In this document: positions 18,309 through 26,248 of the stretch, one piece after another
Position numbering within the stretch: position 1 is the first letter of the stretch
Layout: each line of letters begins with the position of its first letter
Assembly: GCA_030057555.1 (NCBI GenBank)
Contig: JASGUU010000071.1
Location: forward strand, 1 to 59,948
Length of the DNA stretch: 59,948 nt
Direction of reading: 5' to 3'
DNA from: Bacillota bacterium
GTDB lineage: Bacteria; Bacillota; Clostridia; Saccharofermentanales; Fastidiosipilaceae
Program-made: the position numbers and the translations under genes
The notes under the pieces: model-generated
Seen by the model: only the letters and a program-made list of their open reading frames with translations
Database searches by the model: none
Told to the model about the DNA's origin: nothing

Positions 18309-18887
18309 TCAGGGCCGCGGTCCGTCTGGCGCCGGGAGGTCCTTTTCGAAGATGCGGCCGTCGTTGCGGCGGCAGATGAGGCCGCTGTCGCGGTAGCCCC
18401 GGGCACACCAGAAGGCGGCGGCCTGGTCGGTGGTCAGATAGATGGCCGCGGCGGCGCGTTGACGGAGCTCGTGTTCGGCGGCTGCGACGAGGCGGCTGCC
18501 GAGGCCATGGCGGCGTTCTGCCGGCATGACATAGAGTTCGCGGATGAAGCCCGAGCCGGGGCGCAGGCACCAGTCGCTCGCAGGCGTATCAATCTGATAC
18601 AGGATGAAGCCGCGGATGCTGCCGTCCTCCCGGTCGGTGGCGAGCAGCAGGTGCAGATAGCCCTCCCGGATCCCCTTTTCGACCTCGGATCGGATGTAGG
18701 AGATCTCGGACGGTGGCAGGTCGATGGCGAATTCCTCGGCATAATAGCGGACAAAGACAGCCATGAAGGCCGCCAGATCACCGGTGTCAGGAGGACGCGC
18801 GTCTACGGGCTGTGCTTCCACGGGCTGTGTATCTACGGGACATGCTTCCCATGGGTGCAGGAGAATGGGACGCAGGAGTATGGGCAT
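18309..18887 (-). CDS. GNAT family N-acetyltransferase
   Basis: A 192-residue predicted acetyltransferase using acetyl-CoA. The core shows the GNAT pattern: a strand with GFILYQID, then IRELYVMPAERRHGLGSRLVAAAEHE, whose RRHGLGSRL is the acetyl-CoA loop (motif A), and the C-terminal AFWCARGYRDSG (motif B). ATG 18887 is preceded by GAGGAG. The first 40 residues contain a Pro-Val-Asp/Glu-rich stretch not typical of the fold. A much longer frame continues upstream opposite the exonuclease gene, but it lacks a start signal and is discounted. It converges on lipoprotein 3 and is divergent from the YhaO/YhaN-like pair. The substrate cannot be told. Confidence 0.85.
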   Translation of the reverse strand: MPILLRPILLHPWEACPVDTQPVEAQPVDARPPDTGDLAAFMAVFVRYYAEEFAIDLPPSEISYIRSEVEKGIREGYLHLLLATDREDGSIRGFILYQIDTPASDWCLRPGSGFIRELYVMPAERRHGLGSRLVAAAEHELRQRAAAAIYLTTDQAAAFWCARGYRDSGLICRRNDGRIFEKDLPAPDGPRP

Positions 18888-19019
18888 CAGAGGACTCCTC
18901 TCTGTACGGCGGTCGGGCCGGTTGCTGGTATTGTATCGTGAGACGGCTCCCGTACGGGACGGGGGCGACACATGGACGGTGCCATCCGGACGGGATGAGG
19001 CGGAGAGGAGGGAAGACCC

Positions 19020-20186
19020 ATGCGGCAGACGCCCATTGTTCTGGCGCTGATTGCGGACTGGCATCTGGGCTTTTCTTTCGCCGGCATCGCCCGCCGCGAT
19101 CCTGACCTCGCCCGGCAGCTGCGGCAGCAGCAGGCGGCCTCGGTCGAGACGGTATTCCGCCGCGCGGAGGAGGCCGGCGTCCGCCTCCTGCTCATCGCGG
19201 GGGATCTCTTTGACAGTGCCCGCCCCGCCCCCGAGGATCTGCTGCGCGTCATCGACGCCGCAGCCGCGCGTCCGCATCTCACGGTTGTTCTGGCGCCGGG
19301 CAACCACGATCCGTTCTATCCCGACGGCTACGCGGCCGATCCGCGCTGGCCGGCTTCGGTCCATCGCCTCGCCCCGGAGGGCGGGCGGCTCGTCTTTCCG
19401 GAGCTGGGGGTGACGGTGGACGGGGCCGGCTTTGCCCAGATGATCGAAGAGGAGAATCGCTTCACCGGTTTCCGCCAGCCCATCCCGCCGTCGCAGCTGG
19501 CGGTCTGCCTGCTCCATGCCGATCTCGACCCACCGGGCGGGCGCAGTCTCTACCGGCCGCTGTCGAGCCGGGAGCCGTGGCTCGGCGCCTACGATCTGGT
19601 GGCGCTGGGACATCAGCACAGTCCGCTGGTGCGGCAGATCGGGAGCGGGCGGTGCGGGGAGCTGCGCTATCCGGGGCCGCCTCTGGCGACAACGTTTGTG
19701 GATGCGCAGGCAAAGGGTCTCTGGCTCGCCGAGGCCCGTCCGTCCGGCGGGGCCGGCTGGCGGCTCGACTGGCGGGTGCTGGATCTGCCGGGTCCGCGCT
19801 TCGTGCGGCGGACGCTGGATCTCGGCGGTGTGCGCGAGGACCGCGAGCTTATGGCGCGGCTCGTGCGGCTTGCAGCCGTGCCGGAGAGGGCGGCGGGGCC
19901 CTGCCTGCTGGAGCTGGTGCTCGAGGGGGCCAGGGTGCCGGAGCTCGTGCTTGACGAGGCGCTGGTGGAGCAGCGGCTCGGGCGTCTGGGCTGGGACTGG
20001 GTGCAGGTGGCTGACCGCAGCCGGCCGGCGCCGCAGTTCGGGGCGGGGCACGCAGCGGGAGGCTTCGCGCAGCTTCTAGGCGAGGCCGCGGCGCGGCTGG
20101 GAGAGGCGGAGCCTCCGGAGCGGGTGGCGGGGGCGCTGGGGCGGATTGCGTCGCTGCTCGCCGCGGCAGAGGCGGAGAACCGCTGA
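19020..20186 (+). CDS. SbcD/YhaO-type DNA repair metallophosphoesterase
   Basis: A 388-residue calcineurin-like phosphoesterase of the SbcD/Mre11/YhaO type, expected to be a Mn-dependent nuclease subunit. The metal-binding motifs are all visible: Asp13 and His15 (ADWHLG), Gly61-Asp62 (GDLFD), GNHD at 94-97, His166 (LLHAD) and GHQH at 197-200. It starts at ATG 19020 after GGAGAGGAGGG. Its stop overlaps the ATG of the next gene by one base (TGATG), tying it to the ATPase subunit. The C-terminal 130 residues are Arg/Leu-rich and probably form the partner-binding cap. Size and pairing match B. subtilis YhaO better than E. coli SbcD. Confidence 0.88.
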   Translation: MRQTPIVLALIADWHLGFSFAGIARRDPDLARQLRQQQAASVETVFRRAEEAGVRLLLIAGDLFDSARPAPEDLLRVIDAAAARPHLTVVLAPGNHDPFYPDGYAADPRWPASVHRLAPEGGRLVFPELGVTVDGAGFAQMIEEENRFTGFRQPIPPSQLAVCLLHADLDPPGGRSLYRPLSSREPWLGAYDLVALGHQHSPLVRQIGSGRCGELRYPGPPLATTFVDAQAKGLWLAEARPSGGAGWRLDWRVLDLPGPRFVRRTLDLGGVREDRELMARLVRLAAVPERAAGPCLLELVLEGARVPELVLDEALVEQRLGRLGWDWVQVADRSRPAPQFGAGHAAGGFAQLLGEAAARLGEAEPPERVAGALGRIASLLAAAEAENR

Positions 20187-21856
20187 TGCAGATCGAGCGG
20201 ATTGAGGTGCTGGGCTTTGGCCGCCTCGAACAGGTGGTGCTCGAGCCGCCCGCGGGGCTCGTCGTTCTTTATGGTCCCAACGAGAGCGGGAAGTCGACGC
20301 TGTTTGATTTCATCGAGGCCATGCTGTTCGGCCTGCCTGCGGGGCGGCGCCGGCTGGAGGCGGATGAGCGGCGGCTCTACCGTCCCTGGTCGGGCGCTGA
20401 CTTTGGCGGCAGCCTGCGTTTCGTGAGCGGCGGGCTGCGCTATGAGCTTGTGCGGCGCTTTGGCGAGAGGCCGCGGCTGGATCAGGTGCAGCTGGTGAGG
20501 CTGCCGCAGCGCGAAGTCGTGGCGCTCGGGGATCAGGAGCCGGGGATGTGGCTTTTCGGGCTCGACCGCGCCGCCTTTGAGAATGCGCACTATTTCAGGC
20601 AGCAGGGCAGCCGTGTCGAGGCGGACGAGACGCTCCGGCGGCGGCTCGCAGCCCTCGCGGGGGGCAGCGGCGCGGCCATGTCCGCCGAGGAGCTGATCGC
20701 GAGGCTCGAAGAGGAGCGCGGCCGCTATCGGGCGCGGCGCGGGGGCGGCGGGCGGATTCCGCAGCTGGAGCGGGCGCTCGCGGAGGAACGGTCGGCGCTT
20801 GAGGAGCTGCGCCTGGCGGCCCGGGAGGCCGAAGCCTCGCGGCGGGAGGAGGCGCGGCTGGCGACGCGGCTCGCAGCGGACGAGGAGGCCTGGGCCAGGC
20901 GGGATGTGTACGAGGCGGAGCGGGCGGCGCTGCTGCAGGAGCTCGAGGCGGCGGAGGACACGCGGCCGGGGCAGCGCCGGAAGCTGTGGCCGGCGCTGCT
21001 GCTGGGGGGCGGTGCCCTGCTCGCTGCCGCCTGGGCCTGGCGGCTCGGTGAGCCGCTGACAGCGGCGCTGCTGCTCGTGCTGGCCGGCTGCGGGCTGCTC
21101 GTGCTGTGGGCTGCCGGACGCCGGAGAGGCGGGGGCGGCGGGGGCAGCGGCGCCCGGAGCAGCACCCGGAGCAGCGTCCGGGAACTGCGTGCCAGGCTGT
21201 GGGAACTGGAGAGGATTGTGCCGGAGCCCCGGGCGCGGGTGGAGCGTGAGGAGGATATCGCGCGTCTGAATCAGCTGGCGGCGCTGCGCGGCCGTCTCGA
21301 GGGCTCCGGGGACAGTCCGCCGCTGCGGCAGGCGGCCATCGCGGAGCTGGAGGAGGAGCTGGCGCGGGCGCACGAGGCGGTCGCCGAGATCGACCTCGCT
21401 GTGCAGATTGTGCAGGAGGCGGCGGCGCAGCTGGACGGCCGTGTGGCCCCGCGCATTCACGAGCTGGCGCAGGCGATGCTGGCGCGGATCGAGGGGCGTG
21501 AGGGGGGCGACAGCCTGGTCATCGACCGGGGACTCGGGATCCATGTCCGCGACGCTGCGTCGGGTTTCCAGCGCGAGGCCGCCTACTACAGCGGCGGGCG
21601 TATCGACCAGCTGTATCTGGCGCTGCGCCTCGCCCTCGTCGTCTGTGTTTATGACGAGCGGGAGCCGCTGCCGCTGCTGCTCGACGATGTCTGTGCGCAG
21701 TTCGACGAGGAGCGGACGGCTGCGACGCTGGGGCTGCTCGCGGATCTCGCGCGGCAGGAGGGGCGCCAGATCTTCCTCGCCAGCTGCCATGCCCGGGTGG
21801 CTGCCTGGGCGCGGACGAACGGGGCGACGGTGGCGGATTTTGCAGCATTGAAATGA
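20186..21856 (+). CDS. SbcC/YhaN-like ATPase with internal membrane segments
   Basis: A 556-residue ABC-type ATPase of the SbcC/Rad50/YhaN group. Walker A is GPNESGKST (30-38), the signature region is YYSGGRIDQLYLAL (about 467-480), and Walker B is LPLLLDDVCAQFD (about 494-506). Between the two ATPase halves is a short coiled coil interrupted near residues 268-312 by two hydrophobic segments and a Gly-rich turn (RRRGGGGGGSG), which look like a membrane hairpin. There is no Cys zinc hook. YhaN of Bacillus, as I recall, also has membrane segments but is far longer (over 900 residues). This is a compact form. It is translationally coupled to the nuclease gene, and together they should form a membrane-linked nuclease complex. 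Confidence 0.82.
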   Translation: MQIERIEVLGFGRLEQVVLEPPAGLVVLYGPNESGKSTLFDFIEAMLFGLPAGRRRLEADERRLYRPWSGADFGGSLRFVSGGLRYELVRRFGERPRLDQVQLVRLPQREVVALGDQEPGMWLFGLDRAAFENAHYFRQQGSRVEADETLRRRLAALAGGSGAAMSAEELIARLEEERGRYRARRGGGGRIPQLERALAEERSALEELRLAAREAEASRREEARLATRLAADEEAWARRDVYEAERAALLQELEAAEDTRPGQRRKLWPALLLGGGALLAAAWAWRLGEPLTAALLLVLAGCGLLVLWAAGRRRGGGGGGSGARSSTRSSVRELRARLWELERIVPEPRARVEREEDIARLNQLAALRGRLEGSGDSPPLRQAAIAELEEELARAHEAVAEIDLAVQIVQEAAAQLDGRVAPRIHELAQAMLARIEGREGGDSLVIDRGLGIHVRDAASGFQREAAYYSGGRIDQLYLALRLALVVCVYDEREPLPLLLDDVCAQFDEERTAATLGLLADLARQEGRQIFLASCHARVAAWARTNGATVADFAALK

Positions 21857-21988
21857 AGCAAACGGCTGCGGGTTGTAACATTCGCTCTCCGGGAGGTTAC
21901 GCGTCCAGATGTCGATACCTGCTATGGTGATGCAAACATCATTGACAGGCGCTTCCCGCAGCCATTTTCAGAATCAGGAGTATCCGCC

Positions 21989-22531
21989 ATGTGTCATAGA
22001 ATAGGCATTCTCGTTGGCAGCCTGCGTAAAGGCTCCTTTACCCGCAGCATCGCAGAGGCGATGGCCGGGCTCTTCCCGGACGATTTTGAGCTTGAGTTCA
22101 TCGAGATCGGGCAGCTGCCGTATTTTAACCAGGATTTCGAGGAGGAGGGTGCGACACCACAGAGCTATCACGATTTCCGTGAGCGGATTGCGTCCTGCGA
22201 TGGCTTTCTCTTTGCCACCCCCGAGTACAATCGCTCCTGTCCGGCGGTGCTGAAGAACGCGCTCGATGTGGCCTCCCGGCCCTATGGCGAAAATCGCTGG
22301 AGCACAAAACCGGCGGCGATTGTCTGTGTCTCGCCGGGGCAGATGGGAGGCTTTGGCGCGGGTCAGAGCCTGCGGCAGACGCTTTCGTTTCTGAATCTCA
22401 ATCTGGTGCAGCAGCCCGAGGCCTATATCGGCAATGTTGTAAATCTGCTCGACGGCGAGGGCCAGCTGGCGAACGAGGGCACCCGCGCCTTCCTGCAGAC
22501 GGTCGTTGACGCCCTGATCGCAAAATTCTGA
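21989..22531 (+). CDS. NADPH-dependent FMN reductase family protein
   Basis: A 180-residue flavodoxin-fold oxidoreductase. The N-terminal phosphate-binding loop is VGSLRKGSFTRSIA (9-22), and the family motif TPEYNRSCPAVLKNALD follows near 76-92, with SPGQMGGFGAG near 115. This matches the NAD(P)H:FMN or quinone reductase group (YieF/ArsH-like). ATG 21989 has CAGGAG upstream. It stands alone, with no operon partner. Likely cytoplasmic and acting on quinones or other electrophiles; the physiological substrate is unknown. Confidence 0.88.
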   Translation: MCHRIGILVGSLRKGSFTRSIAEAMAGLFPDDFELEFIEIGQLPYFNQDFEEEGATPQSYHDFRERIASCDGFLFATPEYNRSCPAVLKNALDVASRPYGENRWSTKPAAIVCVSPGQMGGFGAGQSLRQTLSFLNLNLVQQPEAYIGNVVNLLDGEGQLANEGTRAFLQTVVDALIAKF

Positions 22532-23178
22532 CAACAGGGGTTACGATACGTCCGACTGTCCGGGTTATCCAGCGAAAGGTCGTGAGAGCTGGCGCATATG
22601 CAGTTTTCTGTCGTGACAGCGGCAGCTTTTGGTTGCCGTTTTGTCAATCTTCCGCTTCCGAAAGCTGCGAAGTCCTGAGTTTTGTACTTTGACGGTCTCA
22701 AATGACCTCAAGGGGAGCTAAGTTTCTGTTTCAGACTTGTTTTGGCTGTTCTCAGAGCGGTGTCGCTGTCAAGAGCGAAAATCCCTGCAGAAAGGGTCTT
22801 AGGAGGGGAAGAATTCCGTCCAGCGCAGTTTGGAGCGCATAGTCCATGGATTTTCTACTCATTCCACATGTCTCAAGAGACGATGAAAGATATGATGTCG
22901 CGTAAATCCATCCAGGATTTTGTCAGCATCTCTGAACTTTCGAAACGGCACATCCGGGAGCTGAACTGTGCAGGCGGGCAGGAACGGAAAAAATGTCCAA
23001 GCGTGGACAAAAAATCCGCTGGTGCCCCGGAATTGAGGCAGAAACGTGCGAAACCTTGAAAAACTGCACATGTGGTCATAGAACGAGCTGAATTTCCACT
23101 CCGCACATGTCTTCACAATCCCAGCTGTGATCATTCGTACGGGCCTGCTCCGCCGCCCCGGCAGCCCCGCCGCCGCTG
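22532..23178. other. Intergenic region with degenerate repeats
   Basis: About 650 bp, more AT-rich than its neighbours, between convergent genes. 22636-22687 resembles the palindromic repeats at 130-255 (shared TCAATCTTCCGC and GTCCTGAGTTTTGTAC against CTTGAAATTCTGCAC), and 23048-23070 repeats GAAACCTTGAAAAACTGCAC. A 105-codon frame from 22742 has no ribosome binding site and no recognisable family, so I do not call it a gene. Confidence 0.55.
22636..22687. repeat. Degenerate palindromic repeat copy
   Basis: A decayed relative of the 55-bp repeats at 130 and 201. The left arm keeps TGTCAATCTTCCGC, the loop TTCCGAAAG is altered, and the right arm reads GCGAAGTCCTGAG. Stem pairing is poorer than in the two intact copies. 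Confidence 0.5.
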
Positions 23179-25023
23179 TCACTCGACCGCGATCCGGTCC
23201 ACCAGCCGCCCGATCGCGTCGATGACGCCCGGCAGCGTCTCGGGCCGCGTGATGTCGGTGCCCGCCCGTCTCGCGAAGCCCGTCACCGTCCAGGTCCCGC
23301 CGCCCGCCAGGCAGGCGAGCCAGTCGTCAACCGCGGGCTGCCCCTCCGTGCGGATCCGCTCCGCCGCCGCCGTCGCGATCGTCAGCCCGGCCGAGTAGGT
23401 ATAGGGATAAAGCCCCATGTAGTAGTGCGGCTGCCGCATCCAGGTACGCTCGGCGCCGGGATCAAGCACGACCGCGTCGCCCCAGAAGCGCTCCAGCGTC
23501 TCCCGGAAGAGACGGTCGTAGTCGTCGGCCCCCAGCGTCTCGCCGCGGTCGACGGCACGGTAGACCTCGCGCTGCCAGTGCGCCTCGAGCAGATGGGTGA
23601 CGAAGTTGTGATAGTAGGTGTTGGTGACCAGCATCGCGGCGACCCTGGAGCGCGTCGCCTCATCCCGGGCCTCCTGCATCAGGTACTGTCCGAGCAGAAG
23701 CTCGTTCATGGTCGACGGCGCCTCAACCAGATACTGCGAGCACTCGGCGGCGAGCAGCCGCACGTGTTCGAAGCTGAGCTCGAAATGCACCGCATGCCCG
23801 AGCTCATGGACGAGGGTGAAGAGATCGGCGAGGCGGCCGTCCCAGGACAGCAGAATATAGGGGTGGACACCGGGGACGGGATTGCAGAAGCCGCCGGTGC
23901 TTTTGCCCTGATTCGCTGCAAAGTCCGTCCAGCGCTCCGCAAAGCTCTGTTCCACCCGCCGCGCATAGTCCGGGCCGAGGACGCCCAGCGCTGCCACCGC
24001 CATCTCCCGCGCGCAGTCGATGCTGAGACGCTCCCCGCCGGGCAGTTCGAGATCGGCGATCGGACGCTTGAGGTCGGCAAAGTGGACGCGGTCGAGCCCG
24101 GCGATCGCCCCAAGCTTCGCAGCATAGCGCCGCATCACCGGCGCCAGCCGCTTGACACTGACATCGATCTGCCGCTCATAGAGCTTGTGCTCGACCTGCT
24201 GGCGGGCGAGCAGCATGCTGAAGGTGTCGGGATAGCCACGCAGGCGCGCCAGCGTCCGCTCCTGCTGCGTCCAGGAACTGAGGTAGCCGGCGATCGTGTG
24301 GCGGTAGGCGCCCAGGCCCTCGCTGAAGGAGCGGAAGGCGGCGCGGCGCACAGCCGTGTCCTTCTCCGTCTGATAGCGGTTCTCATACAACACAAAAGAG
24401 TTGGGCAAAGCTCCATCCCCGACCGCAGCGACAGGCGCCTCCATGTCGGCCTCCGGGACGAAGGGGTGAAAGCGCATGTCTGCGAGCTTCGTTGTACTGT
24501 AGCCCTGACAGGGGAAGTCGAGGGCGGGCTTCAGGGCGCCGAGTACCCGCTCGGCTTCGGGGTGCAGGCGATGGGCGCGGCGCTCGGCGATACGCTCGAC
24601 GAAGCGGGCGAGGTCGGGCTCGCGGCGGGCGAGGTCAGTGAGCAGGGCGGGGTCGAGATCCTGCAGCTCGCTGTCAAGCCAGGCGAGCTCCTCGCCGAGG
24701 CGTCCCTCGAGCTGGGAAAGCTGCTCGGAGCGCTGCTGCCAGTCGGGGTCGCCGTAGTCGCCGGCGAGTCCGAGCCGGGCATAGGAGGCAACGCGGCTGC
24801 GGGTGACGAGGAGGGATTCGTAGTCGGCGAGCAGGGAATCGAGTTCGGCGGCCGCCCGGCCGCGCCAGCGTTCGCCAAAGGCCCGGACGGCGGCGCTGAG
24901 CTCGGAGCAGGCGGCTTCCCAGGCAGCGGATGTCGAGTAGAGATGCTCGAGGCACCAGGTCTCCGCGACGGGGACTTCGCTGCGGCGGGGCAGGGCGGTG
25001 GGGCTGGGGTTCCTGGCGTGCAT
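23179..25023 (-). CDS. M3 family oligoendopeptidase (PepF-like)
   Basis: A 614-residue cytoplasmic zinc metallopeptidase that cleaves oligopeptides. The zinc motif HELGHAVHFE lies near residues 404-413, and the third ligand is the Glu of YLVEAPSTMNE about 25 residues on. The long N-terminal helical domain and total length match oligoendopeptidase F. ATG 25023 is preceded by CAGGAGAAG. No signal peptide is present. It is divergent from the aldo/keto reductase at 25100, sharing a 76-bp intergenic region. Thimet-type peptidases share the fold, but the length and EAPSTMNE motif fit the PepF group. Confidence 0.92.
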   Translation of the reverse strand: MHARNPSPTALPRRSEVPVAETWCLEHLYSTSAAWEAACSELSAAVRAFGERWRGRAAAELDSLLADYESLLVTRSRVASYARLGLAGDYGDPDWQQRSEQLSQLEGRLGEELAWLDSELQDLDPALLTDLARREPDLARFVERIAERRAHRLHPEAERVLGALKPALDFPCQGYSTTKLADMRFHPFVPEADMEAPVAAVGDGALPNSFVLYENRYQTEKDTAVRRAAFRSFSEGLGAYRHTIAGYLSSWTQQERTLARLRGYPDTFSMLLARQQVEHKLYERQIDVSVKRLAPVMRRYAAKLGAIAGLDRVHFADLKRPIADLELPGGERLSIDCAREMAVAALGVLGPDYARRVEQSFAERWTDFAANQGKSTGGFCNPVPGVHPYILLSWDGRLADLFTLVHELGHAVHFELSFEHVRLLAAECSQYLVEAPSTMNELLLGQYLMQEARDEATRSRVAAMLVTNTYYHNFVTHLLEAHWQREVYRAVDRGETLGADDYDRLFRETLERFWGDAVVLDPGAERTWMRQPHYYMGLYPYTYSAGLTIATAAAERIRTEGQPAVDDWLACLAGGGTWTVTGFARRAGTDITRPETLPGVIDAIGRLVDRIAVE

Positions 25024-25099
25024 GGGGCTTCTCCTGATCCGGAATGAATGTTTTGTCTAGTCTATAATAAACCGGCAGCCTTGACGGGAGGTGCAGGAC

Positions 25100-26248
25100 A
25101 TGATCTATCGCGAGATTGGCAGAACCGGGAAGCAGGCGGGCATCATCGGCCTCGGCTGTGAGCATCTCGATCGCAAACCCTGGGAGACGGTTGAGGCGAC
25201 GGTGCGCACGGCACTCGATCTCGGTGTCAACTACATGGACATGTTCATGCCGGGGACCGAGGTGCGTCAGCATCTGGCCCGGGCGCTCGGAGAGCGCCGG
25301 AAGGATGTCTATATTCAGGGGCATTTGGGCTCGTCGGACATCCGGCAGCAGTATGACATTTCACGCGACCTGCCGACGGTGAAACGCTACTTCGAGGAGT
25401 ATCTCAGGCTCTTCGGCCATATCGATTTCGGCATGCTCTTTTTCATTGACAGCGAGGATGACTACAACGCCGTCTTCGACGACGGCGGGCTGGCGGAATA
25501 CGCCCTCGAGAGGAAACGCCTCGGCGACATCCACCACATCGGCTTCAGCTCGCACACGCCGGCGACGGCCCTGCGCGCGATCCGGACCGGCGTGCCCGAG
25601 ATCATGATGTTCAGCATCAACCTGGCCTTTGACCTGAGTCCCGGTGCCGGCAGTTCGCTGGCCGTGCTCGACGAGGGCTTCGGCGAAACGGAGCCGGCAC
25701 AGCTCAATGCCGGGCGCCTCGCCCTCTACCGCGAGTGCGAGCGCCGCGGCATCGGCATCAGCGTGATGAAAAGCCTCGGCGCCGGCAAGCTGCTGTCGCC
25801 GGAGCTGACACCGTTCGCCAAACCGATGACGGCCGTCCAGGCGATCCACTATGCGCTCTCGCGGCCCGCAGTCTTCACGGTGCTGCCCGGTGCGGCGACG
25901 CCGGCCGAAATCCGCGCCTCCCACGCCTATCTCACAGCGACCGCTGCCGAGCGCGATTTCTCGGATTTCCTCGGCGGCCTGAAACAGGACTTCTCCGGCC
26001 GCTGCGTCTACTGCAGCCACTGCCAGCCCTGCCCTGCAGGAATCGACATCGCCGCGGTCCACCGCGCCCTGGATCAGGCGCGGCTCGCTCCCGACGCCAT
26101 CCCCGCGCCCGTGCGTGAGCGCTACGATGCACTCGCGGTTACAGCCGACGCCTGCATCGCCTGCGGCAGCTGCGAGGAGCGCTGCCCTTTCGGCGTGCCC
26201 GTCATCGCGAACATGCAGACGGCCGCGGAGCTCTTTGCTGCACCATGA
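25100..26248 (+). CDS. Aldo/keto reductase with C-terminal 4Fe-4S domain
   Basis: A 382-residue fusion of an aldo/keto reductase barrel with a ferredoxin-like tail. The barrel has the family start YREIGRTG and the LGVNYMDMF segment. The tail has two Cys clusters, CVYCSHCQPCP (from about residue 301) and CIACGSCEERCPFGV (from about 352), each suited to a 4Fe-4S cluster. The classic active-site Tyr is not evident after NYMDMF (FMPGTEV instead), so it may not be an ordinary NADPH reductase. I chose ATG 25100, 8 nt after GGGAGGTG, over an upstream GTG. Its stop overlaps the RecD2 start by 4 nt (ATGA). Such proteins are common in anaerobes, with mostly unknown substrates. Confidence 0.85.
   Translation: MIYREIGRTGKQAGIIGLGCEHLDRKPWETVEATVRTALDLGVNYMDMFMPGTEVRQHLARALGERRKDVYIQGHLGSSDIRQQYDISRDLPTVKRYFEEYLRLFGHIDFGMLFFIDSEDDYNAVFDDGGLAEYALERKRLGDIHHIGFSSHTPATALRAIRTGVPEIMMFSINLAFDLSPGAGSSLAVLDEGFGETEPAQLNAGRLALYRECERRGIGISVMKSLGAGKLLSPELTPFAKPMTAVQAIHYALSRPAVFTVLPGAATPAEIRASHAYLTATAAERDFSDFLGGLKQDFSGRCVYCSHCQPCPAGIDIAAVHRALDQARLAPDAIPAPVRERYDALAVTADACIACGSCEERCPFGVPVIANMQTAAELFAAP

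Noticed and set aside
18888-20051. N-terminal extension of the GNAT protein opposite the SbcD-like gene
   Set aside because: The frame is open only because of GC-rich codon bias on the other strand. The real start at 18887 has a ribosome binding site.
20725-21790. Long minus-strand frames across the YhaN-like gene
   Set aside because: Low-complexity Arg/Pro/Ser/Gln translations opposite a gene with Walker motifs; a product of high GC at third positions.
22742-23059. 105-codon gene between FMN reductase and M3 peptidase
   Set aside because: No Shine-Dalgarno, no recognisable motif, and it overlaps degenerate repeat sequence.
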